64,000 nt of DNA from Sipunculus nudus (GCA_026874595.1 CM049312.1:72700429-72764428); one strand, 5' to 3'. Positions 51,964 to 63,274 are shown, numbered from the stretch's first letter. The notes: a model not told the origin generated them from the letters alone. Numbers and translations: made by a program.

Positions 51964-52682
51964 GTTTTACTGTTAATTCATATCAGGCCGTAAAAAATGA
52001 ATGCTCTGGGACTTTTCCAAAAATCATTGAGTGAGGGCGAATTGTTTTACCTTTTCATTGCCTTTCTTCGATAATAACTTCATTCGATAAGGGAACAACA
52101 TAATAAAGACAAAATTGTTTAGCTAAATAATACACATAAACACAAAGTCATCATAACAAACGATTTTCCATCGAAATTGTATTCTTTTGTTTTCTTGTAA
52201 GAAATGTCAGAGCGGCGGGCGCTCAAAGCAGGTAATTTCTACTGAAAATCAAAGTAAACATATTACACGGTGGCAGGAGATCAAACCACGCGCGCGGGTA
52301 CCTAAGAAACAAACATTTTTTTTATGTTTTATGTTTTTTTATGCCTTAAACCGCTTAGATTTGGTTTGGTATACATGTATTGAGATAACAACTGTACTTC
52401 GGACTTGTGTCACGGAATATTACCAATTGTTTAAAAAATGATCCCCCGGTCATGACGCTCAGCTGACTAGAATCATGACTCGAGACATCGAAAGAATATC
52501 AGGTTAAATCTCCAAAACATGAAAAGTACAATTACTATGGAATACAAACTATATTAAAGGCTTCAATTATACATATAATTAACCTAGTCTATTAATCTAA
52601 GGTGAACTTTTGTTGGAAGCTATACGTAAAAAAGGCGTTTTCTACCCAAAATAATAATAAATCAAATTAAATTTTATGAAGA

Positions 52683-52688
52683 TTTATT
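52683..52688 (-). terminator. Polyadenylation signal after the alternative last exon
   Basis: AATAAA on the - strand, 74 bases after the TGA of the candidate exon at 52762-52880. Confidence 0.4.
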
Positions 52689-52761
52689 CATTGAAAATGA
52701 TTCCAGGGTCATTAAAATGAAATAACCTTACAATACGGTTACTCTGGTTAGTGGTTAAGGT

Positions 52762-52880
52762 TCAAGAAACAGAACAGGAATATGGACCAATATAGTGACC
52801 ATTGCAGGCCCGTTCATCCCGTGGACAGACGGGGCATTTACTACTAGGCCCAAAGTCTGTGTTTGCAAGAGCATAGTCTC
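52762..52880 (-). CDS. Candidate alternative last exon, Cys-rich
   Basis: Lies in the intron between the Asp exon (ends 53399, phase 1) and the pocket exon (starts 51482). It begins after TCTATTTCAG, reads in phase 1 and encodes about 39 residues ending in TGA, including SSKCPVCPRDERACNGHYIG and PYSCSVS. Spliced to the Asp exon it would give a truncated protease without Asp189 and Ser195, carrying four cysteines in the tail, so without proteolytic activity. A polyA signal follows 74 bases on. This is inference from phase, acceptor and polyA only; it might instead be a chance frame or part of another gene. Confidence 0.4.
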
Positions 52881-53103
52881 CTGAAATAGAACACGAAAGA
52901 CGCAAGCATAAATTAATAGTCAAGTATTGTTTTATTATTTTTATAATTTAAAAAACATAAATGAGTTCCTGCAGTGGTTTTATTTGCTGATATCCTAATA
53001 TTGATAACGTCATTTGAAAGGTTTTATTTTAATATTCATAAAAACTTAATATCATAGTTATATATAAATAGTATAATGATAGCATAAATAATATATGAAT
53101 ATA

Positions 53104-53107
<4 letters not shown>

Positions 53108-53154
<47 letters not shown>

Positions 53155-53247
53155 CAACCAGATACTATCTTGTGCGCACGCGTTGTAATCGCATGCGATA
53201 ATATTCTCTTGCGAAAACTACAGTATCTCATGCGCAAAGGTGAGTAT

Positions 53248-53312
<65 letters not shown>
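53108..53312. repeat. Two (TA)n tracts flanking about 90 unique bases
   Basis: TA tracts at 53108-53151 and 53246-53312, just downstream of the Asp exon donor. They create a spurious IYIYIY reading frame fused to the real exon. Confidence 0.9.
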
Positions 53313-53316
<4 letters not shown>

Positions 53317-53398
53317 GCTAAAACTTTCATTCGGGATAGGACTATTATACGTGTACAAATCTTAATCCTCTCCATGTCAGAGAGGTCGTTCAACTTAC

Positions 53399-53673
53399 CT
53401 GCCCACTTGCTGTAGGTTTCGCCCCATCCTGCTACCAGACACAAGGTATCTGCAGACGTGACGTTTTCTGGAAGACAGGCCGGCTTGATTGCCGGACTGA
53501 AAGTGATGGTTTGCTTTAACTTGAGAATTGCTGCGTCAAAATCGCTTGTATCATGGTTGTATTTAGGATGTCTAAAGATTTCTTCAACTTCGAAAGTCCT
53601 CTCAAATCGGTCCACTTTGTAGAGGCCATGGTTTCCCAGCACCACGAGAAACGCTTCAGGTTTTATCGTGAAT
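53399..53673 (-). CDS. CUB/trypsin protease, exon with catalytic Asp
   Basis: Starts after TCTATTAACAG (phase 2 in) and ends GCAG|GTAAGT (phase 1 out). It encodes [39 protein letters not shown], then [14 protein letters not shown], where FDAAILKL is the catalytic Asp motif. [10 protein letters not shown] follows, whose Cys pairs with the activation peptide to keep the two chains linked, then [10 protein letters not shown]. The open frame extends 5' of the acceptor by chance. I chose this acceptor because only it restores phase with the His exon and gives a normal family spacing. Confidence 0.9.
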
Positions 53674-54179
53674 CTGTTAATAGACCACGAAACGTTTTTG
53701 GGTGAGTATTGGTCAGTTTTTGAGTCCACTTTGTCTCGGAGTGAAATGTACATGCACACGACATTAACAGTATTGACTGAATTATCTTACAATGAGTATG
53801 TACAGCATTCATACACAGACAGAAAAATCTCCATTTTGAATTTCGTCATGGAATTATTTTAAGTTTTTGGAATGAATTTTCAATCATTGAACCTATATAA
53901 TTGAACATATAACGCAAATTTGTTGATTTATTAGAAATAGATTTTTTTGTTCTATGATAAGGTACACAAATCATATAAGTAAATTAGAAAAAAATATGAT
54001 ACCATAAAATAAGTTATTGCTTACACTGTATGTTATTACCAACAAAATACAGTAGGGTATATATTTAGATAATAACATATTCATCAGTTTGGCAACGAAT
54101 ACGTGAAAATAAATGTGGACCATGAAAAAATGGCCGTTATTCGAAGGTGGTCGCTTAAAGATGGATTTACTGTATATTA

Positions 54180-54300
54180 GTGGACTAGGCCCGGTTGTCG
54201 AGTTGTCAGCGTGTCTAAACTACTAATTTGAAACACTGAGAGGTGAGGGTTCGAATCTGACAGCGGCTGCTGGTGAGTCGTGCCGCATATTCGCACACAA
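54180..54300 (+). mobile_element. tRNA-like SINE head
   Basis: Has B box GGTTCGAATC at 54248-54257 preceded by a tRNA-length segment starting TGGACTAGGCCCGG. The remainder of the element is not obvious. Not a functional tRNA, as no clean cloverleaf could be drawn. Confidence 0.4.
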
Positions 54301-55089
54301 AGTCTTAAAATGAATGGAGAAATTTTCAGCGTTCCGCAACCCCTGTCGACCTGTTTTTTCGCGGTTATGTTTTTTTTTGTTTTTTTTTTGCAAGTCAAAA
54401 AAACGTCAAAACTGTTTGTCCCTAAGACAGAAATTGGGGAAATGCGGAATTAACTATTTTGAACATAATAGCGTACCTTATTTAATTTCCTGTAAACAAT
54501 TAAAATCATTTTACAAGATATTTGTCTTTTCTGTAGCGACATCTTATCACCAATCTATGAAACGCACATGGCAGGGAACAGTGATCACGTCATAAAAGCC
54601 GTTACGCACAAATTGGGTACATATTCATGGGACCAATAATTAAGAGCTGCCGACCCCTCTAGGGAGACTTGTATTGTCCTCGTGCACGCACTTCACTGTT
54701 ACGTCACATTATTTCATAGCCATATCCAAGGATGATAAACTTGTTAGAGACGTCATGTCCCAAGGATATATATGAGACATGTCAACCAGGCCATATAATG
54801 AATAATATACATACTATAAGCAGGTGTGATTCCAAAAAATACGCATTTTTTTTCTTTTTCTGAATTGGTGAAAATTTTGTTTGGCAAGTTTGTCTAACCT
54901 GTAGATTATCACTAAAAATCAGGTGGAACGAACTTTAGATGACTGGAGGTGACAGACTGTGTGATAAGCAAAACCGGCCTCCCCGGGAGGAATCAGTGGT
55001 ATACCGGTGTTTTTGAAACCATTGTTTGATGGTACAGGGTGACACCATGTTTGTATACTCTGAGAGGAAGGTGCTGAACCGGGACACCC

Positions 55090-55640
55090 AGGAAAGGAGG
55101 ACATCTTGTTTTGAAATGTAGAACTCGAGTTCACTATTTTTGGGACTCTAGGGTTCTGAACTTGAAAGGACTTGTACTCGGACTCAGAAATAAGGCCATA
55201 AGAAATAAGACCGAGTCCATCTTGAGTCCAACAGAAAAAAAACTGTCATATGATATTCTCTATTGAGTCCAATAGAAAAAAAACTGTCCCATATTATAAA
55301 CACGTATGTACGTGCGCGAACTACTTATATAATATTACAAAAAAGTAACTATATACTAAGCTTTGCCCAGACTAGGGAGTTATAAATGTAATTAACCATT
55401 ATAGTAAATGCATGTGTGATCCAACTTAAAAATGTACATGGTAATCTGAATGTTCCTTCATAAATTGCTTTTTATATGGATATTTGTATTTGACTTGGTC
55501 TCGGACTTGGACTCATCTCTCAAATGACTCGGACTTGAAGAAGTGGACTTGGCCTCGAACCACAAGGACCCGGACTTGGGTTAGAGTGGCCCTGACTCGG
55601 ATTTGCACTCAGACTCGAATGGTGTGGACTCGACTGCATC
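55090..55640. repeat. GGACTTGG-family repeat, copy 2
   Basis: Left block GAACTCGAGTTCACT.. with GGACTTGTACTCGGACTC, and right block with repeated ACTCGGACTTG / GGACTTGG, around an AT-rich core that contains a short local duplication (TTGAGTCCAA.AGAAAAAAA, twice). Confidence 0.55.
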
Positions 55641-55754
55641 ACTGCATTATGAAGAACCTCTTGGTAAGATTAAATAAAAAGATTAAAACATGGAAGGGGT
55701 TGCTTCGACCTTCGAACAATATTTTAAAAAATAATTGAATAAGAAACTAGAAAA

Positions 55755-55812
55755 GCACTCAAAGAGCGCAGACCTCCGCTAAGGCAGCTCATTACCCCCA
55801 TATGGCATTAGG
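55755..55812. repeat. CCTCCGCCA-family fragment
   Basis: AAAGAGCGCAGACCTCCGC, AAGGCAGCTCATTACCCCC and CATATGGCATTAGGAA match the left end of the family. It abuts the donor of the His exon, about 10 bases away. Confidence 0.5.
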
Positions 55813-55824
55813 AACCCGACTTAC

Positions 55825-56014
55825 TCGTCGGAATAGACGCAGTGAGCAGCTGTCAGGATGTATCGCTCGTTCAGAATGGTCCCTCCACACCAGTGCGCCC
55901 AGGAATAGTAACTAAACAAGATGGATACCGCCCAGGGCCAGCTGTGGGGGTTAGCAATTGTTCCGCCAACGACTCGATTCAAATTTGGCGGGAAAACAGG
56001 CTCTCCACACGGTC
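55825..56014 (-). CDS. CUB/trypsin protease, activation site and catalytic His exon
   Basis: Starts after ATTTTGCAG (phase 1 in), ends GACGA|GTAAGT (phase 2 out). It encodes GPCGEPVFPPNLNRVVGGT: the linking Cys of the pro-region, then the activation site NR|VVGG. Next come NPHSWPWAVSI, WCGGTILNERYILTAAHC with the catalytic His in TAAHC, and the end VYSDE. The protein is therefore a zymogen activated by a trypsin-like cut after Arg. Confidence 0.93.
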
Positions 56015-56957
56015 CTGCAAAATTAATCATACGCAATTCAGTATAACTTATCACATTCTGATAAATTTAAGTTAAATGATCACAAGAGTTAGACAGAACG
56101 AGAAATAGTCAGAATCTCTAAAATAGGAAGAATTTCATAGCATAAAAAGCTTGTGTTTTGAACAATCGGCATATTTGCACGTTCGTCTGTATATAGGGAG
56201 TAGATGTATTTTTTTTTCTTCAGGGCAACTGTCTCCATTTAAATACTGGCTTAACTAGATACTCTATACATTTGCAGAATATCAGGCTCTGTGTGTCGCA
56301 CACCCGGGTTCCCGGGGTAACACCGTGTAATCCCCGAAAGACGTACTCGTTTGGGTATGAAACAAGAAATAGTGTGGAAACATTTCACGTTTAAATCATG
56401 TCATATCATTTTCTGCCTGTTTGTCTACACGCCGATATCTATATTTTATTATTTCGTTTTAAGATGTGCATATCCTGGGTTTGCATAAGAGTACATAATT
56501 TAGCCTACAGTGTAATTCTTTCAAAATCAATGTGTTAAAACTATTATTTATGAACGACGATGAAAGATAATGAGGTGATAAGGTTATCAAGATAATGTTT
56601 CGCATGAAAATTAAAAGGCAGACAATAACGTGAGGTTTAAATGCTAGCATTTAAAACCATTAGCGGTATACAAACTATTTTGATATACTCCCTGTGACAT
56701 CCGGGATTTTAGTTTGTTCACATAATGGCAGCCCCCGAGTGTGGTTAAAAGAAATTGCGAGAAAAAAAGGTATCTTATCGCGGGGATAAGAAAAGAGAGT
56801 ACTTCGACCACAGCGTCCAGGGGAGAATCTATAGGCGGAGTTTGGTAGCAATTGGACGTATATCGGCAAAAATTAATGTGGAAGAACACCTTTTTGTGAC
56901 CACGCCCCGTATCCTCAAATTATATTGGCATTAAAGACTAAAGACTGACAAGCTCAC

Positions 56958-57204
56958 CTGCTGGTCCGTCAGAGGGTATCGCTTCATATTCTGCCCTGAA
57001 CCCACGGTAACCGATCAGATGGTCACTGGTAAATATCGCAAACACTTGGTTTGTACTGGAAACGAACACCACTTTTCTTGGTTGGCCACACAAGCGGGCC
57101 AACTCCGGAAATGACGCGTCGCTTCCATCATACACAACAAGGGAGTCGTACTTACATCGGTTAGAAGTCTCTATAGCGATATCTTTGATTGATATCTGAA
57201 TAAG
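56958..57204 (-). CDS. CUB/trypsin protease, second CUB domain, C-terminal half
   Basis: TTTTCAG|CTT to CCAGCAG|GTGAGC (phase 0 in, phase 1 out). It encodes LIQISIKDIAIE, NRCKYDSLVVYDGSD and ELARLCGQPRK, the third and fourth CUB cysteines with the conserved YD.L.VYDG core, then IFTSDHLIGYRGFRAEY, the typical final strand. The last residues SDGPAG lead into the protease pro-region. Confidence 0.93.
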
Positions 57205-57603
57205 CTGAAAATAATATGAATTTATTATAATATAAAAATACTATACACCCTGCCGAGCTACATAGATTCACTTTTATTTAGGTATAAAGTTGGAAAGACA
57301 TTTTCTATCTTAATCCATGTACCCCATTTCCTTTTTCTTAATTTGGCATGTTTTCTCACTTATTTTTCACCGGTTTAGTTTGACTCCCAGGTATTATCCT
57401 AGGCCAACAAACTATCGCTTAAATGTTATTGTGAGTATTGAACATTTTTTGCGCATAATTTGTTTTTACTCTTCCTCTTCCATATATATATACTTCAATA
57501 CGATTTTTATTCCATAATATATTGTTTTAATATATTTTGCATATGCACATAAATAAACAACAAAGTAAATTAACTAGGGAATCTTTGTATTAAACTAGCA
57601 GAT

Positions 57604-57905
57604 TATGAGGAATGAATGAAAGAATGAACGAATGAGCAATGAACAAATGAATCACTAAACAAAGGAGCAAAGAAAAACTTATGAACGAATGAATATATGA
57701 ATGAATTGATGAATGAACAAATAAACGAAAGAATGAAGGAAGGAATGAAGGAAAGAAGCAGAAAGGGAAGAACAAATAAAAGAACAAATGAACAAAGTAA
57801 CGGACGAACGATCGAACGAACGAAAGAAAGAATGAATCAATGAACGAACGAAAGAAAAACGAACGAACGAATGAATGAATGAATGAATTAATTAATGAAC
57901 GAATC
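57604..57905. repeat. Degenerate GAAT/GAAC tetranucleotide repeat
   Basis: About 300 bases of GAATGAATGAAC/GAAAGAAT-like units of period four, just downstream of the second CUB domain's first exon. A frame of Ser/Phe/His repeats on the - strand is an artefact. Confidence 0.9.
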
Positions 57906-57933
57906 ATGTGACCAATTAGTATAAATCACTTAC

Positions 57934-58073
57934 CTGGCCCTCTGGGACAGATATATGGTACTGGCAAACCTCGTTGTTTTTATACACGGAGGGTGGAGAA
58001 TATCCCGGCGACGCAAAGATTCCTCCAGTATCGCCCAGTGTGACGCTCCCGCCGGGACACTTGAACGGAGGAG
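57934..58073 (-). CDS. CUB/trypsin protease, second CUB domain, N-terminal half
   Basis: CCGTTTTTCAG|CT to GGGCCAG|GTAAGT (phase 1 in, phase 0 out). It encodes PPFKCPGGSVTLGDTGGIFA, SPGYSPPSVYKNN and EVCQYHISVPEGQ. This is the standard CUB opening: first Cys, Gly/Thr-rich turn, SPGYS..Y.N, second Cys then a hydrophobic strand. The intron falls in the middle of the domain, as in CUB domain 1. Confidence 0.93.
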
Positions 58074-58101
58074 CTGAAAAACGGTCTGTACTTCTATATT
58101 A

Positions 58102-58290
58102 TTGATTATTTTTCAAAGGATGTCGTAAAACTGTCGTTACAAGAACTGATGTTATATTTATTGATTATTTTCCAAAGGATGTCGTAAAAATGTCGAAATC
58201 GGAAAATGATGTTATATTTATTGATTATCGTTCGAAGGATGAAGTGAAAATGTTGTAATAGGTTACTGGTGTTATATTTATTGATACCCT
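58102..58290. repeat. Tandem repeat, period about 60, three copies
   Basis: TTGATTATT..CAAAGGATGTCGTAAAA... starts at 58102, 58161 and 58221, with a partial fourth start at 58281. Each unit ends GATGTTATATTTA or similar. Copies differ at 10-25 percent of positions. It begins about 30 bases upstream, in transcription order, of the exon starting at 58073. Confidence 0.85.
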
Positions 58291-58790
58291 TAATGATAAC
58301 ATTGAAAAGGAAACTCCCTCATGTTTATTAATTATAAAACTACCCAAGTGCAACATACAAGATGGAAGGTCAGAAATGTAAAGTCAGAACCTGGAGCACC
58401 GACCTTAAAATGAATGACGATCTTTAATTTTTTCATGACATATACGTAAACCTTCAATAAAAGAAGGTGCGCAATTACCGATTTTATTTAAAAAAATCAC
58501 TGTCACAGCGCCATCTGTCGGCTAACGCAGATAGGTTTTAAACACACTTGGTTACCACGTGACAGACCAGTTACCAGGTTCTACATGTATGACCTCTTTT
58601 CTACTAGGTCGTTCCCCATGGATCAACATTTATATGCATCTTGTTTATGCAATTTTGTCATTTAGATTTATTGAGAGAATGACGGCAATTCGACACGAAC
58701 TGATTTTCACAATCTTTGAAAGCCCTGAACGACCATTCACACAAATATTCCAGGTTCTGAATTATTTTTTATTTATTTTCTGCATTTATT

Positions 58791-58875
58791 ATTATTAAAA
58801 TATTATTATTATTATTATTTGTATAAGTAGTAGAAGTAGTATTAGTAGCAGTATTTTTATTATTATCATTATTTA
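58791..58875. repeat. ATT-rich trinucleotide tract
   Basis: Imperfect (ATT)n/(AGT)n directly next to the donor at 58876. Confidence 0.8.
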
Positions 58876-58876
58876 C

Positions 58877-59120
58877 CTTCTCTATCCTTGTCTGTAACAG
58901 CTGAGACTCTGATTCTGAACCCAGAGAAAGTGAGAGTGTTATCAGACCGGAACAGAAGATGGAGCGCACTTCCGGTGCTGTAGACGGGGTCCGGTGTATC
59001 AAAACCACAAACATTAGCGATTATCTTCTCCGTCTTCGGCTTGCCGTCCATCAACACAAGGTAGTCATTCTGGCATGACCCGCCCTCTAGTGACACCTTT
59101 TCGAACTGGATTTTGACTTT
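58877..59120 (-). CDS. CUB/trypsin protease, first CUB domain, C-terminal half
   Basis: TGCTTAACAG|AAA to GAGAAG|GTAAAT (phase 0 in, phase 1 out). It encodes KVKIQFEKVSLEGGSCQNDY, LVLMDGKPK, NVCGFDTPDP, then LHLLFRSDNTLTFSGFRIRV. It has the third and fourth CUB cysteines and the FxSD..L...GF signature. The Tyr-Asp of typical CUBs appears as NDY. Confidence 0.9.
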
Positions 59121-59129
59121 CTGTTAAGC

Positions 59130-60030
59130 AAATTTGGTCACCAATATTCAAAATTTCTGGTATACAGAACACACTGTAACCGCAAGAAGCTCAGATACCA
59201 CTCCTTAGATTAAAATGCATATAATTCGAATGAATCAAACGTAAAAAAAGATTTCAATTAAATATTTTCAAAGGTTAAAGAAATGCAATAAAAGTACACC
59301 TGCATTAGCATTACTATTTTGCTGAACAATTTAAGATCGTGTCTGTTGATTGTCATATTCAGCATCTGCTAAGACCAGTCGTTTTGAATAAACAGTTATT
59401 ATTAAAAACTATAACATGTTCTTAAAGATGTTTTTGTTAATATTCCTAATTAAATGGCACTTAAGTGCTGCACTTGCATTTGCGCTTTTTTCAGCTCTGC
59501 ATTTACATACAACAGAACCTAGAATATCCGAATAGTTTGTTGGACATGACATTTTTCCGGATAGACCTATTTGTGGTAACGGATATGCCACCATTTTTGT
59601 CAATAAGTATACTATTACTATATGTGCACGTGAGCATATCAAAGTTCCAGTATGCTAGCTTAACATGAATGATCCTCTCAGTAATGTTATTTCATCAGAC
59701 CACGTTTTTTTTAAATGTTATTTATATATAAATCAGCGAACAATTAACAAGGTTAGCGTTTATTTTCAATAAACAGGTGTTTTTTGGTAAAAGCTGTTAT
59801 AACGAAGGTTTGCACGGTTGTCATAGGGTAACTAGTGCTGCCATCTAGAGGTAATAATATGAATGATTTTACATGTATTTTGGTATGACGCACTTTTATG
59901 TGTGATACCATTGCATCAACGGGTTAAACGGATATTGCAGATGATCATAGATAAAGTAAGTACTGCGCAGGTGTAGATCGTTGATAAAAGTCAGTGACCA
60001 ATTAAACTGGATTGTAAGTAAACTTTATCC
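59130..60030. other. Intron sequence of the protease gene
   Basis: AT-rich; nothing recognised. Confidence 0.4.
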
Positions 60031-60039
60031 ATATCATAC

Positions 60040-60310
60040 TTTGGGTGGTTTTGTAATGGTTAAGGTGCAGTGCTCATGATCGAGAGGTAGTGAGTTCGAA
60101 TCCCGGTCAGACTCCCACCGTGCGAAGACCCTTAGGCAAGGTCCAAACCCCATAGTGTGTCTGGAAGGTAACAAGCGTTGGACTAATGTGTCCCATTCAG
60201 GAGGAGGTTCAACTTCTAATTCGCTTCACGCTACATAAACCGCGAAAAGCTCCGGCCAGATGAGCCTGTAAGCTCAGGTGTAAAAGCCCAACAGACTTTA
60301 ATCCAAATCA
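60040..60310 (+). mobile_element. tRNA-derived SINE
   Basis: The head TTTTGTAATGGTTAAGGTG (A box region) and GAGTTCGAATCCCGGTC (B box at about 60093-60103) are followed by a body with GACCCTTAGGCAAGGTCC, a conserved central motif of many invertebrate SINEs, and CTCCGGCCAGATGAGCCTGT. It lies in a protease intron in antisense orientation. Confidence 0.65.
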
Positions 60311-60329
60311 CGGTGCGGGTGTCACAACC

Positions 60330-61000
60330 AGTCACGGTACAGATAACTTTCACGTTCTAAATTAGTTTAACCTGAACCGGTATATATTGCGATCACGTTG
60401 ATGACACGGAAAACTTTACTTGACAAACGCTTACCAAAATTTGAGTCAGTTTACCAAACGAGGCAGCACAACGAATCAAAAAATTAAAGATCAAAACGAT
60501 TGGACTGTGCTACGGCAGTACACTTACAGGTGAGCTTAATAACCACACCGGTGATCTTAATAACTTACTTAGCTTATTTGGCCTTTTTGTTATTCCCCAC
60601 GGGCGAGTGAACACCACTCAGCCAGTTATCCTCGGAATCACATTCGGTAATTGGGAAAAAATATATTTTCCGAATGTCGCATGTCTACATTTCGTTAAAT
60701 AGAGTAAATTTCGGTTCCTCAATTTATTTTCCGGCAAAAGGTTTTTTTGGTAATAAAAAAAGAGATGCGGAAATTCTAGGTTCTACTGTGTATGTTGATG
60801 CATAGTTTCCTATAGATGTGCATTTAAATGAAACGGCAAAGTGCAAATGGCACATTTCAACTGCAAGTACTATCGCAAAGCCAAGCTATTGCATGAAAAA
60901 ATAATGGGATTTATTATACGGTTTCTTGATCTATGACCCTTGTAACGGTTATGTTTAACTCTTTAAGCTAGAATGTCGAAAAGCTGCGGTACTTTATCAT
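60330..61000. other. Intron sequence of the protease gene
   Basis: No feature recognised. Confidence 0.4.
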
Positions 61001-61009
61001 TAAGTGATG

Positions 61010-61110
61010 TAGGACTCGAGTCCGGATTGAAGTCCACTTTTAGGGATTCATACCCACGTTCGAGACTTGGACTCGAGGGTTCTGGGCTCGGACTTATAAT
61101 TGGACTTCGA
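61010..61110. repeat. GGACTTGG-family repeat, single end
   Basis: GGACTCGAGTCCGG, then GAGACTTGGACTCGAGGG and TGGGCTCGGACTT. It corresponds to one end of 55090-55640. Confidence 0.5.
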
Positions 61111-61119
61111 GGATGTGTG

Positions 61120-61970
61120 TTGGACGGTGGACATCATTGATGTTGTGCAATAAACTAGAGACTAAAGCATAAGCTCGTGTTACATGTATATTTGTTATGT
61201 GCGGGATATTACATAACTTGGCATGTGCTAGGCGTTCTGATTCTTGTTAGGCGCAGGCCCTGTGCCCTGATATGGGAACCGCACTTGCTGACCTCACTTG
61301 TAGAGACCCAGCGTGTTCTGTGTGGTCTAGGAATTTCCGGATCGTTCATGCACTATGGGCGCATGTGTGGTGTTGTCTTTGGAATGTTCGTAAATATAGA
61401 AGTTTCTGGGCTCCGGGTGAAAAAAAAACTATGAATAGAGGCTGTGTTTAGAGCCGACAGAGAGAAAAATACCAGCGGAAACAGAAGAGTGTGACTATCT
61501 CGTCAGTGTTTTTTGGGACCTTTCCGGTAGTTGCAGAACTTACAGACCTTCTACGGACTTTACGGATTGTCTTCAGTTTGCCTTTGGGATAATTACCAGA
61601 ACTTTGTTTTCGAGTTTAAATTGGACTATTCTCTGGGAAGATTTATGTGACTTATTTGTTTTAAAGGACTCTTGTTGAGCTGTGACAGTGGTGGTATCCA
61701 GAAATAAAAGACTAGGATCCAGACACTCTCGTGATGGTGATTTTTATTATTGTTATACTGTGTAATTGTATTGATTTAGTGTATTGTAATGTTAGGATTG
61801 TTCTTAGAATAAATTATAATTATTTGATAACAAAAAAAAACACTGACTTCTTTATTCATTCCCCTAGTCATTTCACGCTGCCTAGTGTTGCGGAAACTGA
61901 TTTTTTGTTATCTCCGTAACAAAATTTATGCTCGCCACGATTACGAGATATGTTGTTATTATGTTCCGTA
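61120..61970. other. Intron sequence of the protease gene
   Basis: A frame of 85 codons at 61177-61434 on the + strand resembles no known protein. Otherwise nothing was seen. Confidence 0.35.
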
Positions 61971-61979
61971 ACACTCGTC

Positions 61980-62115
61980 ACAATCCTGGAGCCAGATGGT
62001 GATACGGATCACCCCGAAAAATTAAGCATGTATTCCTAATGTCATTGCCGCGCTATCCAGAAATTTCATCAACTCCGTTAATAAAGAATAACCTTGTTAA
62101 CAGACAGTAGACAAA
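61980..62115. repeat. CCTCCGCCA-family fragment, tail part
   Basis: ATCCTGGAGCCAGATGGTGA, GGATCACCCC, AGAAATTTCATCAACTCCGT and AGACAAACAACGCAGG match the tail of 13745-14060. Confidence 0.5.
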
Positions 62116-62165
62116 CAACGCAGGCAAAACATACCTTTTAAGCTGAAATAAAAACAACAACTTAC

Positions 62166-62320
62166 CAATGCCTTGGGAGCCCTGAGCACCCATCTACACA
62201 TCATGTTGTTCCTGTACAGGCCATTCTTCCTGACCGGAAGTGATAAGTCAACCTCCTTGCCACGTGACACCGTGACCAGCCGTGTATTTCCCCTCTTGCA
62301 TGGGTTGACATCAGAGGAAG
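62166..62320 (-). CDS. CUB/trypsin protease, first CUB domain, N-terminal half
   Basis: Acceptor GGTCATCAACAG|CT, donor GCATTG|GTAAG (phase 1 in, phase 0 out). It encodes SSDVNPCKRGNTRLVTVSRG, KEVDLSLPV and GLYRNNMMCRWVLRAPKAL: first Cys, then Y.NN..C.W, the CUB pattern around the second Cys. The upstream open frame continues to about 62398, but only this acceptor fits the phase of the exon at 62770-62851 and mirrors the start of the second CUB domain. This is the least certain of the CUB exon boundaries. Confidence 0.75.
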
Positions 62321-62454
62321 CTGTTGATGACCAATCGATATAATTAAGAGTGTCACGTGACCAACTGATGTCCCATCTAACACCTTGCTCACATTCGATT
62401 TAAAACTGAGTTAAGTATGTTAGACTAATCTGGCAGACTTTTTATCATTTATAC

Positions 62455-62585
62455 AGAGAGGGCGAGAGAGAAAGAGACAGACATAAACAAAGACAGAGAA
62501 AGAGACGAGCGGACAAACAGATAGACAGAGAGAGAGGCAGAGACAGAGAGGAAGAGACAGAGGCAGAGACAGAGAGAACGAAACA
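62455..62585. repeat. (GA)n/(CAGA)n tract
   Basis: Purine-rich imperfect repeats of GAGAGA and GACAGA. Confidence 0.85.
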
Positions 62586-62769
62586 AAACGGCCGGTAACC
62601 GAGAAAACTCATTTCGAGTACCGATCGGAGCACCTACACATGTATTCTATAAAAAGTTTTACACCAAAGTAAAGTTCATTCATAAAAAAAGAGTCATCAT
62701 CCATTTACCACTGAGAAGCCAGATTCAGATGACAGTATGTTCAAATACATATATAATTTATATACTCAC

Positions 62770-62851
62770 CTTTTCTAGTACTGTACGATTTCACCACTGT
62801 ATCAAGAAAATTTCGTTTCGTTTTTTCAGGTTTCACAGTTTGGAGTTTTGC
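62770..62851 (-). CDS. CUB/trypsin protease, upstream Lys-rich exon (probable)
   Basis: AAATCTTTCCAG|GCA to AGAAAAG|GTGAGT, 82 bases, open in only one frame, which is phase 0 in and phase 1 out and so fits the next exon. It encodes AKLQTVKPEKTKRNFLDTVV then KSYSTRK, basic, with no domain. It could be a linker after a signal peptide or another module. Earlier exons with the start codon were not found and may lie beyond the window. Counting all nine exons the coding length is 1857 bases, an exact 619 codons including the stop. Confidence 0.6.
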
Positions 62852-63274
62852 CTGGAAAGATTTAAGGCACTTGAAGAAAACTTTAAACGGTAAAGCTAGT
62901 CATTAAGAATATTTCTTTCGAATTATGACATTTGATGATCATTTATTCGATATAAGATTTTAAAATTATAGAAATGGCCAACGAAACTACTGTTAGTAAA
63001 GTTTATTTGAACCAAGGTTGGATCTATCTTCTCTGAATGTCAAGGGGAATGGTTATATTGATCCCTTGATAAAAAGCGAAGGAGAGGGGATGGAGGTATA
63101 TACACGCCATCCTAAATGTATTGACGCCCTTGCATTTACACCCTTTATTCTGGGGTGTGAAAACGCATTGGGCACCTGCCGTCAAGTTTTAGACCCAAGA
63201 CAACCTGCTCTCATTGGTCTGATTCTTGGCCCTGCCAACTCTCGCGTTGAGACCCCGAAATAAACTTGCTAATC

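Noticed and set aside
53058-53398. Extension of the catalytic Asp exon into an IYIYIY-rich frame
   Set aside because: A clear donor (GCAG|GTAAGT) ends the exon at 53399; the rest is (TA)n repeat.
57590-57907. 105-codon frame of Ser/Phe/His repeats
   Set aside because: It is the translation of a degenerate GAAT tetranucleotide array.
62321-62398. Upstream extension of the first CUB exon
   Set aside because: The frame stays open to about 62398, but the phase does not fit the preceding exon, so the acceptor ending at 62321 was preferred.
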